Assembly (NCBI GenBank): GCA_040797825.1
Contig: JBFNEZ010000054.1
Span: 1-19,870, forward strand
From: Geosporobacter sp040797825
GTDB taxonomy: Bacteria; Bacillota; Clostridia; Peptostreptococcales; Thermotaleaceae
Reading direction: 5' to 3'
Length of the DNA: 19,870 bases
Position 1 is the stretch's first letter. Each line of letters starts with the position of its first letter. The notes beneath the pieces were generated by a model. That model did no database searches, was not told where the DNA came from, and saw nothing but the letters and a program-made list of their open reading frames with translations. The translations under genes were made by a program, and so were the position numbers. This document shows, in pieces, positions 7,766 through 15,187 of this stretch.

Positions 7766-8371
7766 TTATATCTCAGTTTCCAAATCACAACAATAGAAAC
7801 ACTTTTTCCAAGATTCTAGATCCATAATCCGATGATCAGATATAATGTATTTTAATTCAATATTCTCTGGTTCAATGTTGTGAAGGACCAGGACTTCGGC
7901 ATCATACCCTTCTTTCTGGTCATAGCGCATTTTTAAATTATCTTCAAAGCTCAGTGAGGTCTTCCAATATTTTTCTAGGAGTTCTTTTCCTTCTCTCTGA
8001 AGATAATGTATGCAGGGAGCATACTCCTTCATATTCTGCAGCACAAAGGGTTCGTAGATTTGATTGGCACAGTTTTCGTTGGCAATCCAGCATTTTTCTG
8101 GATGAATTTTAAGACCAAGAATTGCTGAATGAGAATGAAATTGATGCTCCTTGGGATAATTCAAACTGGCAAAAATAGCTTTGCTTCGAATAACCCAAGA
8201 AGGAATTTCTGCCGGTTTTAAGGAATCTATCATCCTATGAAATTCATAGTATCGGGTATGGTAGGAGAGCTTGTCGTCAAATTCCAAGCCATGGAGCAAT
8301 GTATTCTCTAAGTCATGTATGCTGACTATATGATAAATTTGTTTGGTTATTTCATAATCATCAAAGAGCAA
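7766..8371 (-). CDS. Putative DarT/DUF4433-like ART-fold protein (tentative)
   Basis: A 201-residue soluble protein I cannot place with certainty. Its layout recalls DarT-type (DUF4433) ADP-ribosyltransferases: IYHIVSIHDLENTLLHGL (12-29) resembles the opening YHIT-x-NLxxIL-x-G motif, IPSWVIRSKAIFAS (56-69) the segment carrying the NAD-binding arginine (here R62), SAILGLKIHP (82-91) a core strand, and AEVLVLHNIEP (158-168) the strand carrying the catalytic glutamate (here E159). Known DarT enzymes modify thymidine in DNA and are held by a DarG macrodomain antitoxin; no DarG is adjacent. The start is TTG (8369-8371) close behind GGAGGAGG; the next Met is at residue 47, after motif 1. It may be an ART-fold protein with another role. 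Confidence 0.4.
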   Translation of the reverse strand: MLFDDYEITKQIYHIVSIHDLENTLLHGLEFDDKLSYHTRYYEFHRMIDSLKPAEIPSWVIRSKAIFASLNYPKEHQFHSHSAILGLKIHPEKCWIANENCANQIYEPFVLQNMKEYAPCIHYLQREGKELLEKYWKTSLSFEDNLKMRYDQKEGYDAEVLVLHNIEPENIELKYIISDHRIMDLESWKKCFYCCDLETEI

Positions 8372-8406
8372 AATATCCTCCTCCTAAAACTCTTTTTATT
8401 TATGCT

Positions 8407-8435
8407 TTTATAGTGTGAATTTTCATATTTGCCTA
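8407..8435 (-). promoter_or_regulatory. Candidate promoter for the DarT-like/AIR synthase pair
   Basis: Minus strand has TAGGCA (8430-8435), 17-nt spacer and TATAAA (8407-8412), 35 bp upstream of the TTG start. The -35 matches consensus at only 4 of 6 positions. Confidence 0.35.
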
Positions 8436-8461
8436 TTCATCCTACTCTATAGGAATACATA

Positions 8462-8510
8462 ATTTTCAAGTCATGAAAATGGATTTTACTCCTATACTAA
8501 GTATAGGAGG
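8462..8510 (+). promoter_or_regulatory. Leader of the Cys4 gene: two inverted repeats, one covering the ribosome binding site
   Basis: ATTTTCA/TGAAAAT (8462-8468 and 8474-8480, 5-nt loop) is followed by CTCCTATACT-A-AGTATAGGAG (8489-8509), a perfect 10-bp inverted repeat around one base. The right arm contains five of the six bases of AGGAGG (8505-8510), so an RNA hairpin of 9 bp with loop TAA would hide the ribosome binding site. As DNA it could be an operator for a dimeric repressor. I found no convincing promoter boxes upstream. Confidence 0.6.
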
Positions 8511-8518
8511 CGATTTCT

Positions 8519-8683
8519 ATGATGAATATCAATTGTTCTCTACAATGTTTTTTTCAAAACGACGGAAAGTGTACCCTTACCCATATTCGTACGGTTTCTA
8601 CCACACCCCATCCGCAGTGCGTCCATTACATGGACAAAAATACCTACCTCTCCTTCCTATCAAATAGGCATGAATTAAAATAG
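8519..8683 (+). CDS. Small Cys4 protein (DUF1540-like)
   Basis: A 54-residue frame, the only plus-strand gene supported in the window. ATG at 8519 lies 8 nt after a perfect AGGAGG; a second ATG follows at once. Four cysteines (C6, C10, C18, C34) sit in the pattern INCSLQCFFQNDGKCTLTHI plus a later QCVHYM, which resembles the short clostridial metal-binding-type proteins of the DUF1540 kind (often mis-annotated as hydroxymyristoyl-ACP dehydratase). They probably bind a metal; the function is unknown. It is divergent from the DarT-like gene and convergent with the transporter, whose terminator overlaps its stop codon. Confidence 0.75.
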   Translation: MMNINCSLQCFFQNDGKCTLTHIRTVSTTPHPQCVHYMDKNTYLSFLSNRHELK

Positions 8684-8710
8684 CTGCTAACCTTCCCTGG
8701 CTAACAGCTA
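8681..8710 (-). terminator. Terminator of the transporter gene
   Basis: On the minus strand TAGCTGTTAGCC and GGTTAGCAGCTA pair over 12 bp with two G-U pairs and a 6-nt loop, followed by TTTTAATTC. On the plus strand two of the pairs become mismatches, so it suits the minus-strand gene better. It includes the stop codon of the small plus-strand gene. Confidence 0.7.
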
Positions 8711-8723
8711 AGTAATGACGATC

Positions 8724-10106
8724 TTATATTAAAAACATAGCTACAATGGTTGTAACGATCAATCCTGTTACAACGGGAATAAAATTTCTCCTTGCCAGGT
8801 CCATAGGCAGTACTCTGCAAATAGCTGCTGCAGGAATGAGGCCCCAAGGTACCAAGGTACCTCCCCCTACCCAGATAGCACCAATTTGCCCAAGGGCTGC
8901 CAACACAGCAACACTTCCATTGACTGCTGTACCAAAAACCCTGGCCAAGGAGCCTGCAAGGGACATTCCTGAAAATCCTGAACCATCTAGACCTGTAATA
9001 GCACCTACCAACATCTCCATGGTAGCTACCACTGGACGGTTCATAGGTGCAATAGCAGCCATGGCAACACCCATATCCGATAAGATCCCTTGGGAGCCTT
9101 CAGGTAATGCACTGGCACCCAATACAGCGTGAACAGGTTCAACCTCGCCCATATAGAAAAAAGCAGCTATGCCTAAAATAGGTCCAAATATTTCCATTCC
9201 AAACATAAAGCCTTCTCGAACAAATTTTGTGATTTTATCCAGTGCATCGCCTTTGTATTCAATGCAGCAAATCACCAATAGGAGTAATATCGCTGTTCCT
9301 CCGATTAAGGCTGTTGCATCTCCACCCCTTAACTCAAATAAAAACATGGCAATAATATCTAGAGCAAATGCAGCAGGTACTAAAAAAGCAGCCAGTTTTG
9401 CCACAGGTTTGATTTCCTTTTTTTCGCTAAAGGCAATATCTTCTAATACAGGTTTTTCAATAAGACCCCGTTTCATATCTCGCTTTAAAAGAATAAAGGC
9501 CGTTAATATCGTCACCAGACCCATGGTAAAAAACAGAGGCGTTCCTTGGGTCATAACAGCCTCCACAGGTACTCCAGCAGAGGTTGCCGTGATAGTTGGA
9601 GCCCCTTGAATAACATAATCCGTGGATAATGCCAATCCATGACCAAATAGATTGATGGCCATGGCCACCCCAATGGCTGGCAACCCTACTCTTAGAGCCA
9701 CAGGCAGCAGTACAGCTCCTACCAAAGCAGTAGCAGGAGAAGGCCAAAAGAACCAAGAAACCAGAAGCATTACCAGGCCCGTAAACCAAAAAGCCACATC
9801 AGGCGTCTTGATAATTTTAGTAAAAGGCTCTACCATTAGCCGATTTGCTCCTATTTCTTCTAACAGCTTTGACATGGCCACAATACAAGAAATAACCACA
9901 ATAATTCCCAACAGTTCTGTTCCTGCCACAATGAGTCCGTCAAATACTGCAATGGCTGCGCCGATGATGGTCTTCTTGGCAACCAGTCCCATTAAAAACA
10001 CGCCTAGTACGCAGGGTATAATGGTATCCTTCCGCATCAACATCACTACTAATACTACCAATACCATGACAACATATACCCAGTGAAGCAAGGTCAATTG
10101 TACCAT
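8724..10106 (-). CDS. Polytopic membrane transporter, ion-transporter superfamily (GntP/DcuC-like)
   Basis: A 460-residue, very hydrophobic protein with about 11-12 membrane segments and a hydrophilic break at about 208-235 that divides it into two halves. Features typical of anion/organic-acid symporters are the WPSPATA re-entrant-like segment (121-127), GHGLALSTD (156-163), and in the second half GLDGSGFSG (372-380), as in GntP, CitM and related carriers. The substrate cannot be read from sequence; a carboxylate or amino-acid-like anion is likely. ATG follows AAGGAGG by 7 nt. It lies downstream of oppA behind the hairpin at 10170-10204, so some transcription from oppA may reach it. Confidence 0.75.
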   Translation of the reverse strand: MVQLTLLHWVYVVMVLVVLVVMLMRKDTIIPCVLGVFLMGLVAKKTIIGAAIAVFDGLIVAGTELLGIIVVISCIVAMSKLLEEIGANRLMVEPFTKIIKTPDVAFWFTGLVMLLVSWFFWPSPATALVGAVLLPVALRVGLPAIGVAMAINLFGHGLALSTDYVIQGAPTITATSAGVPVEAVMTQGTPLFFTMGLVTILTAFILLKRDMKRGLIEKPVLEDIAFSEKKEIKPVAKLAAFLVPAAFALDIIAMFLFELRGGDATALIGGTAILLLLVICCIEYKGDALDKITKFVREGFMFGMEIFGPILGIAAFFYMGEVEPVHAVLGASALPEGSQGILSDMGVAMAAIAPMNRPVVATMEMLVGAITGLDGSGFSGMSLAGSLARVFGTAVNGSVAVLAALGQIGAIWVGGGTLVPWGLIPAAAICRVLPMDLARRNFIPVVTGLIVTTIVAMFLI

Positions 10107-10169
10107 ACAGATACCTCCTTAATGAATGATTTCTTTTCATCCTATTCATTGAAGGAGCTTTTGGTTACA

Positions 10170-10204
10170 ATAGAAAAGATGGTGCTTCTCACCATCTTTT
10201 CTAT
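10170..10204 (-). terminator. Hairpin terminator between oppA and transporter
   Basis: ATAGAAAAGATGGTG (10170-10184) and its exact complement (10190-10204) form a 15-bp stem with a 5-nt loop. It lies 10 bp after the oppA stop. The T-rich part is inside the stem arm, so it may be partial or serve as an mRNA 3' end. Confidence 0.65.
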
Positions 10205-10214
10205 ATGCTATCAT

Positions 10215-11852
10215 CTATTTTTCAATTGAAGCAAACCCAAAGAACCAATGGCCTAGAGGTGTTTTTTCCCAATTCTTTACATATTCTTTCACAGCCGTTG
10301 GATCTGTATAGTAATAAATTGGCATAACAATCATTTCATCCATCATTAATTTTTCTGCCTTATAAAGAAGATCAAATCTTTCTTTACCAGCTAACTTTTT
10401 CGAGTCTTCAATTAACTTATCATACTCTTTATTTTTCCATTGAGCATCATTATTCCCTGAGTAAGACAGCCATAGATCAAGCATTGTCATTGGGTCTGCA
10501 TAATCTCCTAGCCAACCTGCTCTGGCAACTGTAAAGTTCCCCTCATGTCTTGTATCTTGGAACACAGCCCATTCTTGATTTTGTAATGTAACATTGATTC
10601 CTAGATTCTGTTTCCACATTTCTTGAACGGCTTCAGCAATACCCTTATGTAGCTCGAGGGTATTATAAATCACCTCAATAGTTGGGAATCCCTTTCCATC
10701 TGGATAGCCTGCTTCGGCTAATAGGGCTTTGGCTTCTTCAACTTGTGCAGCTTGTGGATCAATTCCATAGTCTCCTGCAACAGTTCTGAATTCTTTTCCA
10801 TCGGCATCCAATAATCCAGGTGGTGTAAAGCCTGTAGCCGGTAATTGCCCTCCTTGAGCCACCTTCTCAACAATGGCTGTTCTATCTATCGCTAAGGTTA
10901 AAGCTTTTCTTACTCTTACATCATCTGTCGGTGCCTTGGTTACATTGAATATATAGTAGTAAGTACCTACTAGTGGTAAAATTTGAAAGCTTGGTTCGTT
11001 AGCCTTTAATCTTGGAATTTCTTGGGGTGGCAAATGATCAATTGCATCTAAATCTCCTGCTTCATAGGCTGTCAAAGCCGTAGATTCTTCAACAATCATT
11101 TCCGCTTCAATTCTATCCAATTTTACTTTATCTGCTTGCCAATAGTTTTCATTTTTTACCAAAACAAGCTTATCTCCAATTTTGTATTCTGCTAGCTTAA
11201 ATGGTCCATTACAGATAGCTGTTTCAGGATTTTTCGCCCAACCACCTTCTGGGATCTTTTCAACCATATCTTTTCTAGCAGGCATGAATGTATAGAAAGT
11301 TGTTAATTCAAGGAAATAAGGTGTAGGCCCTTCTAATACTACCTCCAATGTTTTATCATCTTTGGCTTTTACTGCTACATCCTCAAGACTGCCATCGCCT
11401 TCATTAAAGGCTTGAGCTCCTTTTATATAGTACATTTGAAATGAATATTCAGAAGCTGTAGCAGGATCTAAAGCTCTCTTCCATGCATATTCAAAATCGT
11501 GAGCTGTTACAGGTTGACCATCGGACCATTTGGCATCTCTTAAGGTAAAGGTATAGGTTAAACCATCCTCAGAGATATCTACTTTTTCTGCCATTCCATT
11601 TTGAAGTTTTCCTTCAACTTCTCTCATCAATCCTTCAAAGGTATTGTTAATCACATGCCCTCCATCAGCTGCACTATTCAACTGAGGATCGAGTGTCTTC
11701 GGATCAGTAGATAAATTCCATCTCAATACCGCTGGCTCAGCGGCTGTTTGTGGCTCTCCTTCTATTTGTGCCGGTGCCTTTGGTCCACACCCAGCAAGGG
11801 CTGCCACCACTAAGGTCAATACAAGCATAAACACTAAACTTTTTTTGTACAA
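10215..11852 (-). CDS. oppA: Oligopeptide ABC transporter substrate-binding lipoprotein
   Basis: A 545-residue extracytoplasmic binding protein that captures peptides for the OppBCDF importer. The signal peptide ends in lipobox ALAGC with Cys22 as lipid anchor. The body is a full-length family 5 solute-binding protein: LRWNLSTDPKTLDPQ (43-57), the GLTYTFTLRDAKWSDGQPVTAHDFEYAWKR-type segment near 95-125 (here only outlined), and ICNGPFKL. The start codon is TTG (11850-11852), about 5 nt behind GGGAGGGGA. It is the last opp gene and is set 371 bp away from oppF behind several hairpins, which suits the higher dose needed for a binding protein. Confidence 0.95.
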   Translation of the reverse strand: MYKKSLVFMLVLTLVVAALAGCGPKAPAQIEGEPQTAAEPAVLRWNLSTDPKTLDPQLNSAADGGHVINNTFEGLMREVEGKLQNGMAEKVDISEDGLTYTFTLRDAKWSDGQPVTAHDFEYAWKRALDPATASEYSFQMYYIKGAQAFNEGDGSLEDVAVKAKDDKTLEVVLEGPTPYFLELTTFYTFMPARKDMVEKIPEGGWAKNPETAICNGPFKLAEYKIGDKLVLVKNENYWQADKVKLDRIEAEMIVEESTALTAYEAGDLDAIDHLPPQEIPRLKANEPSFQILPLVGTYYYIFNVTKAPTDDVRVRKALTLAIDRTAIVEKVAQGGQLPATGFTPPGLLDADGKEFRTVAGDYGIDPQAAQVEEAKALLAEAGYPDGKGFPTIEVIYNTLELHKGIAEAVQEMWKQNLGINVTLQNQEWAVFQDTRHEGNFTVARAGWLGDYADPMTMLDLWLSYSGNNDAQWKNKEYDKLIEDSKKLAGKERFDLLYKAEKLMMDEMIVMPIYYYTDPTAVKEYVKNWEKTPLGHWFFGFASIEK

Positions 11853-12073
11853 ATAAATCCCCTCCCTTAATAATAGTCAAACAACTACTTCTATGTATAC
11901 TACTGTTTCAGAATATACTCCCTAAGGATCACCTCCTTATAGACGAAGATGCTGCTACTTCATTTTATTTGTCAGCTTACTAAAAAATGTACAAATCTTA
12001 AAATCAAGTCCTAATATTAGGAAAGCATAGGTATATATTCTATAATTCAACGAAGATTCCTTTTATTTTCCAG
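11853..12073 (-). promoter_or_regulatory. oppA leader region with an extended anti-anti-SD sequence
   Basis: About 220 bp of AT-rich DNA before oppA with no gene. On the minus strand AAGGAGGTGATCC (11926-11938) is complementary to the last 13 bases of bacterial 16S rRNA (GGATCACCTCCTT). No start codon with a usable frame follows at normal spacing; a GTG inside it opens only a 10-codon frame. It is also part of a 6-bp hairpin TAAGGA/TCCTTA (11923-11939). A weak promoter candidate (TTGAAT, 15 nt, TATGCT) exists near 12020-12050; I would not rely on it. Confidence 0.4.
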
Positions 12074-12101
12074 TTATATATATATTTTTTTATATATATA
12101 A
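12074..12101. repeat. AT-only hairpin in oppF-oppA spacer
   Basis: TTATATATATA (12074-12084) and TATATATATAA (12091-12101) pair perfectly around a T6 loop. Its composition could also mark a promoter or a bent region. Confidence 0.55.
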
Positions 12102-12109
12102 TTCTAACT

Positions 12110-12144
12110 TTTCATATGACTTTTTCTAAAAAAGTCATATGAAA
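12110..12144. repeat. 16-bp perfect hairpin in oppF-oppA spacer
   Basis: TTTCATATGACTTTTT (12110-12125) pairs with AAAAAGTCATATGAAA (12129-12144), with a 3-nt loop. On the minus strand it is followed by AGTTAGAATT and not by a T-run, so it looks like an RNA stability or processing element or operator more than a terminator. Confidence 0.6.
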
Positions 12145-12173
12145 GAAATATTATCGAATGAAATGATTCTTGC

Positions 12174-12205
12174 AAGTAGGGCAGAGTTGTGTGTCTGCCC
12201 TACTT
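12174..12205 (-). terminator. Terminator-like hairpin after oppF
   Basis: AAGTAGGGCAGA/TCTGCCCTACTT forms a 12-bp GC-containing stem with an 8-nt loop, 18 bp after the oppF stop. The minus-strand tail (GCAAGAATC) lacks a T-run, while the plus-strand tail (TTATATC) is a little better. It may act as a partial terminator or a 3'-end stabiliser of oppBCDF mRNA. Confidence 0.6.
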
Positions 12206-12223
12206 TTATATCTAAAAATTTAT

Positions 12224-13207
12224 CTATAGCAAATGGCAGGCAGCCCTATGTCCACTACTGATTTCCTTCATTTCTGGATCTATCTCAGCACACTTTGCCA
12301 TGGCATACTTGCAACGGGTACGGAATCGACAGCCAGAAGGAGGATTTAGCGGACTGGGTACATCCCCCTCTAAAATAATTCGATTCTTTTCCTTTGACAA
12401 ATCTGGATCGGGTATCGGAATGGATGTCAGCAATGCCTGGGTGTAGGGATGGGCAGGATGTTCATAAAGCTCATTGCTTTCCGCAATCTCTACCATTTTT
12501 CCTAAATACATAACCCCTACCCGATTGGAAATATGTCTTACCATAGAAAGATCGTGGGCAATGAAAAGATAGGTCAAACCCATTTCACTTTGCAGATCCT
12601 CCAGCATATTGACTACCTGTGCTTGGATAGACACATCTAGGGCTGAAATAGGTTCATCACAGATAATGAATTGAGGACTCACAGCCAAAGCTCTAGCGAT
12701 CCCAATTCGCTGCCGCTGTCCTCCACTAAATTCATGGGGATATCTCACCGCATGATCTGGGGCCAAACCTACTTTATTTAATAGCTCATGGACAATTTCC
12801 AATCTTTCCTTGCCAGAGGCCAACCCGTGTATATCTAAGGGTTCACCAATGATATCCCCGATGGTCATCCGAGAGTTCAAAGAAGCATAGGGATCTTGAA
12901 ATATCATTTGCATTTTCTTTCTAAAGGGGAGCAATTCCTTTTCTTTCATCATTCCGATCTCTGCACCGTTGAAGATGATATCTCCTCCCGTAGGCTCATA
13001 GAGACGAATAATGGTCCTTCCCGTGGTAGATTTTCCACATCCCGATTCTCCAACCAGCCCAAGGGTTTCCCCTTTTCGGATGTGGAAGCTTACATCATCT
13101 ACTGCCTGTACGTATTGGGTATCCCCGCCAAAAAATCCCTTTCGAACGGGAAAGTATTTTTTTAGATTTTTTACTTCCAATATGATTTCCTGATTTTTCA
13201 CATCCAT
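12224..13207 (-). CDS. oppF: Oligopeptide ABC transporter ATP-binding protein
   Basis: A 327-residue ATPase that powers peptide import together with OppD. Walker A is GESGCGKS (53-60), the Q-loop is in MIFQDP (101-106), the signature is FSGGQRQ (160-166) and Walker B is FIICDEP (180-186). The C-terminal oligo_HPY region has GCRFRTRCKYAMAKC plus a final Cys near residue 325, four cysteines that in relatives can hold an iron-sulfur cluster. The ATG overlaps the oppD stop as TAATG, with AAGGAGG inside oppD, so translation is coupled. Confidence 0.95.
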   Translation of the reverse strand: MDVKNQEIILEVKNLKKYFPVRKGFFGGDTQYVQAVDDVSFHIRKGETLGLVGESGCGKSTTGRTIIRLYEPTGGDIIFNGAEIGMMKEKELLPFRKKMQMIFQDPYASLNSRMTIGDIIGEPLDIHGLASGKERLEIVHELLNKVGLAPDHAVRYPHEFSGGQRQRIGIARALAVSPQFIICDEPISALDVSIQAQVVNMLEDLQSEMGLTYLFIAHDLSMVRHISNRVGVMYLGKMVEIAESNELYEHPAHPYTQALLTSIPIPDPDLSKEKNRIILEGDVPSPLNPPSGCRFRTRCKYAMAKCAEIDPEMKEISSGHRAACHLL

Positions 13208-14229
13208 TATGCTCTCCTCCTTACAACACCGGTTTCTACTTCGATCTGAGGAGCTTCCTCATGAAGCAGCCAGCAGGCAGCCCGATGGCTTTCATCCACA
13301 AAGGTATAGTCGGGTCTTTCTTCAATACAAATACCCATAGCATAAGGACATCTTGCCGCAAAGGGACATCCCTTTGGTGGATTTAAAAGATCTGGAGGGG
13401 ATCCTTCGATAGGTACCAGCCTTTGTTTTGCGCCTAAATCCAGCCGTGGTATAGATTTTAACAGACCCATGGTGTAAGGATGCTTGGGATTATAAAAAAT
13501 ATCCTCTGTCTTTCCTTCTTCCATGATAAGACCACCATACATTACCACGATTCGACTGCAAACATCTGCTACTACTCCCAAATCATGGGTAATTAAAATA
13601 ATCGATGTATTGATCTTTGTTTTTAAGTCCTTCATCAACTCTAGTATCTGTGCTTGAATGGTTACATCCAATGCAGTAGTGGGTTCATCGGCGATTAGTA
13701 AACTGGGCTCACAGGAAAGGGCAATGGCGATCATAGCCCGTTGTCTCATCCCACCGCTGAACTCATGGGGATAGTTATCCACCCTCTTTTCCGGTGAAGG
13801 AATTCCTACCAATCGAAGCATCTCAACGGCCTTCTTCTTAGCTTCTGCTTTACTAAGGCCTTGATGACGGCGAATGGCCTCCATAATCTGATCTCCTATA
13901 GTATATACGGGGTTTAAGGAAGTCATAGGATCCTGAAAAATCATTGCAATTTCATTTCCACGGATTCGCTGCATTTCCTTATCTCTTTTTTTAACCAAGT
14001 CCTCTCCTTTAAAGAAGACCTCTCCTTCTACAATTTTTCCTGGATATTGGAGCAGTCTCATGATGGATAAAGATGTAACACTCTTTCCGCTTCCCGATTC
14101 TCCAACGATGCCTAATGCCTCTCCTTTATCTAAGCTAAAGCTGACACCTCCGATGGCTTTAACTTCTCCCACATGGGTAAAAAAGGAGGTTTTTAAATTT
14201 TTCACTTCCAATAATTTTTCACTTTTCAT
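13207..14229 (-). CDS. oppD: Oligopeptide ABC transporter ATP-binding protein
   Basis: An ATPase subunit of 340 residues from the ATG at 14227-14229, which has AAGGAG 8 nt upstream; an in-frame GTG nine bases earlier overlaps that site and is less likely. Walker A is GESGSGKS (43-50), Q99 lies in the Q-loop (MIFQDP), the signature is FSGGMRQ (157-163) and Walker B is LLIADEP (177-183). The C-terminal GCPFAARCPYAMGIC and a later Cys form the four-cysteine oligo_HPY motif. It lies 16 bp after oppC and overlaps oppF by one base. Confidence 0.95.
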   Translation of the reverse strand: MKSEKLLEVKNLKTSFFTHVGEVKAIGGVSFSLDKGEALGIVGESGSGKSVTSLSIMRLLQYPGKIVEGEVFFKGEDLVKKRDKEMQRIRGNEIAMIFQDPMTSLNPVYTIGDQIMEAIRRHQGLSKAEAKKKAVEMLRLVGIPSPEKRVDNYPHEFSGGMRQRAMIAIALSCEPSLLIADEPTTALDVTIQAQILELMKDLKTKINTSIILITHDLGVVADVCSRIVVMYGGLIMEEGKTEDIFYNPKHPYTMGLLKSIPRLDLGAKQRLVPIEGSPPDLLNPPKGCPFAARCPYAMGICIEERPDYTFVDESHRAACWLLHEEAPQIEVETGVVRRRA

Positions 14230-14245
14230 CCTTTTCACTCCTTTT

Positions 14246-15172
14246 CTACTTACGAAGACGTGGATCCAGGGCGTCTCTCAGACCATCCCCTAAAAAGTTA
14301 AAAGCCAACATGGTCAAACAAATTGCTGCCGATGGGAAAAACAACTGATAAGGATAGGAACGTAATCCACCTAGGGAATCAGATGCTAAGGTCCCCCAAG
14401 AGGACATAGGTGCAGAAACCCCCAAACCGACAAAGCTTAAAAAGGATTCTGTAAAAATAGCCTGGGGAATAAGCATGGTAGCCGTAACAATAATGGGTCC
14501 CATGGCATTTGGAATCAAATGTCTCATCAAGATTCTCCAAGTACTGGCCCCTAAGGTTTTGGCTGCCAAAACAAATTCTTGTTCCTTCAAGGCTAAAATT
14601 TGTCCCCTTACAATTCGAGCCATATTTACCCAATAAATGGTTCCCAGGGTGATGATAATACTTTTAAGTCCTGGCCCTACGACTACCATCAACACAATGG
14701 CGTAGAGGGTTGGAGGAATGGTAAAAATAATATCTACAATACGCATCATCACATTATCTACCCGTCCTCCCACATAGCCTGCTATTCCGCCATATAAGAT
14801 ACCAATAGTAAAGTTTGCCATAGTGGCAACAACCGCGACGGTCAAGGATATCCTCGCACCGAATAAAACCCTCACATATAGATCCCGTCCATGGGCATCG
14901 GTTCCGAACCAATGTTCTGCACTAGGACCCTGGTTTCCATTGGCTAGGTTTTGATCGGAGTAGCTTAATGAGGACATCATCGGTCCAAATATGGCCATCA
15001 AAAATATAATAATGATCACAATAAGTCCCCACATGGCCATGGGATTTTGTTTTAACCGCCTCCAAGCATCTTGCCAATAGGTCATACTCGGGCGGGCAAT
15101 CTTCTCTTTTTCACGATCCAAGGTGGTGATAGGTTCCCACTTGGACCGAGGTATGCTCTTTGTACCTTCCAT
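14246..15172 (-). CDS. oppC: Oligopeptide ABC transporter permease
   Basis: A 308-residue inner-membrane subunit. An N-terminal cytoplasmic segment leads to a first membrane helix (about 45-67), then the extracellular loop with HWFGTDAHGRDLYVRVLFGA that marks OppC/DppC, then five more helices. The EAA coupling loop (about 199-221) ends in TWRILMRHLIPN and contacts the ATPases. ATG is preceded by AGGGGG and lies 15 bp after oppB. Confidence 0.94.
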   Translation of the reverse strand: MEGTKSIPRSKWEPITTLDREKEKIARPSMTYWQDAWRRLKQNPMAMWGLIVIIIIFLMAIFGPMMSSLSYSDQNLANGNQGPSAEHWFGTDAHGRDLYVRVLFGARISLTVAVVATMANFTIGILYGGIAGYVGGRVDNVMMRIVDIIFTIPPTLYAIVLMVVVGPGLKSIIITLGTIYWVNMARIVRGQILALKEQEFVLAAKTLGASTWRILMRHLIPNAMGPIIVTATMLIPQAIFTESFLSFVGLGVSAPMSSWGTLASDSLGGLRSYPYQLFFPSAAICLTMLAFNFLGDGLRDALDPRLRK

Positions 15173-15187
15173 TTGCGCAACCCCCTT

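Noticed and set aside
8416..8444. Sporulation sigma-G-type promoter (TGAATT, 16 nt, CATCCTA) for the Cys4 gene
   Set aside because: The spacing is shorter than usual and the -35 is imperfect; too weak to call.
8473..8667. A 64-codon plus-strand frame overlapping the small Cys4 gene in another frame
   Set aside because: Its start lies in the leader with no ribosome binding site, while the Cys4 frame starts 8 nt after a perfect AGGAGG and has a recognisable cysteine pattern.
9457..9789. Frames of 60-150 codons opposite or within large genes, such as this one inside the transporter
   Set aside because: They lie wholly within well-supported genes, lack ribosome sites and have no family features.
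11926..11938. A fragment of a 16S rRNA gene on the plus strand
   Set aside because: The match to the 16S 3' end is exactly the 13-base tail; bases on either side do not continue the rRNA sequence.
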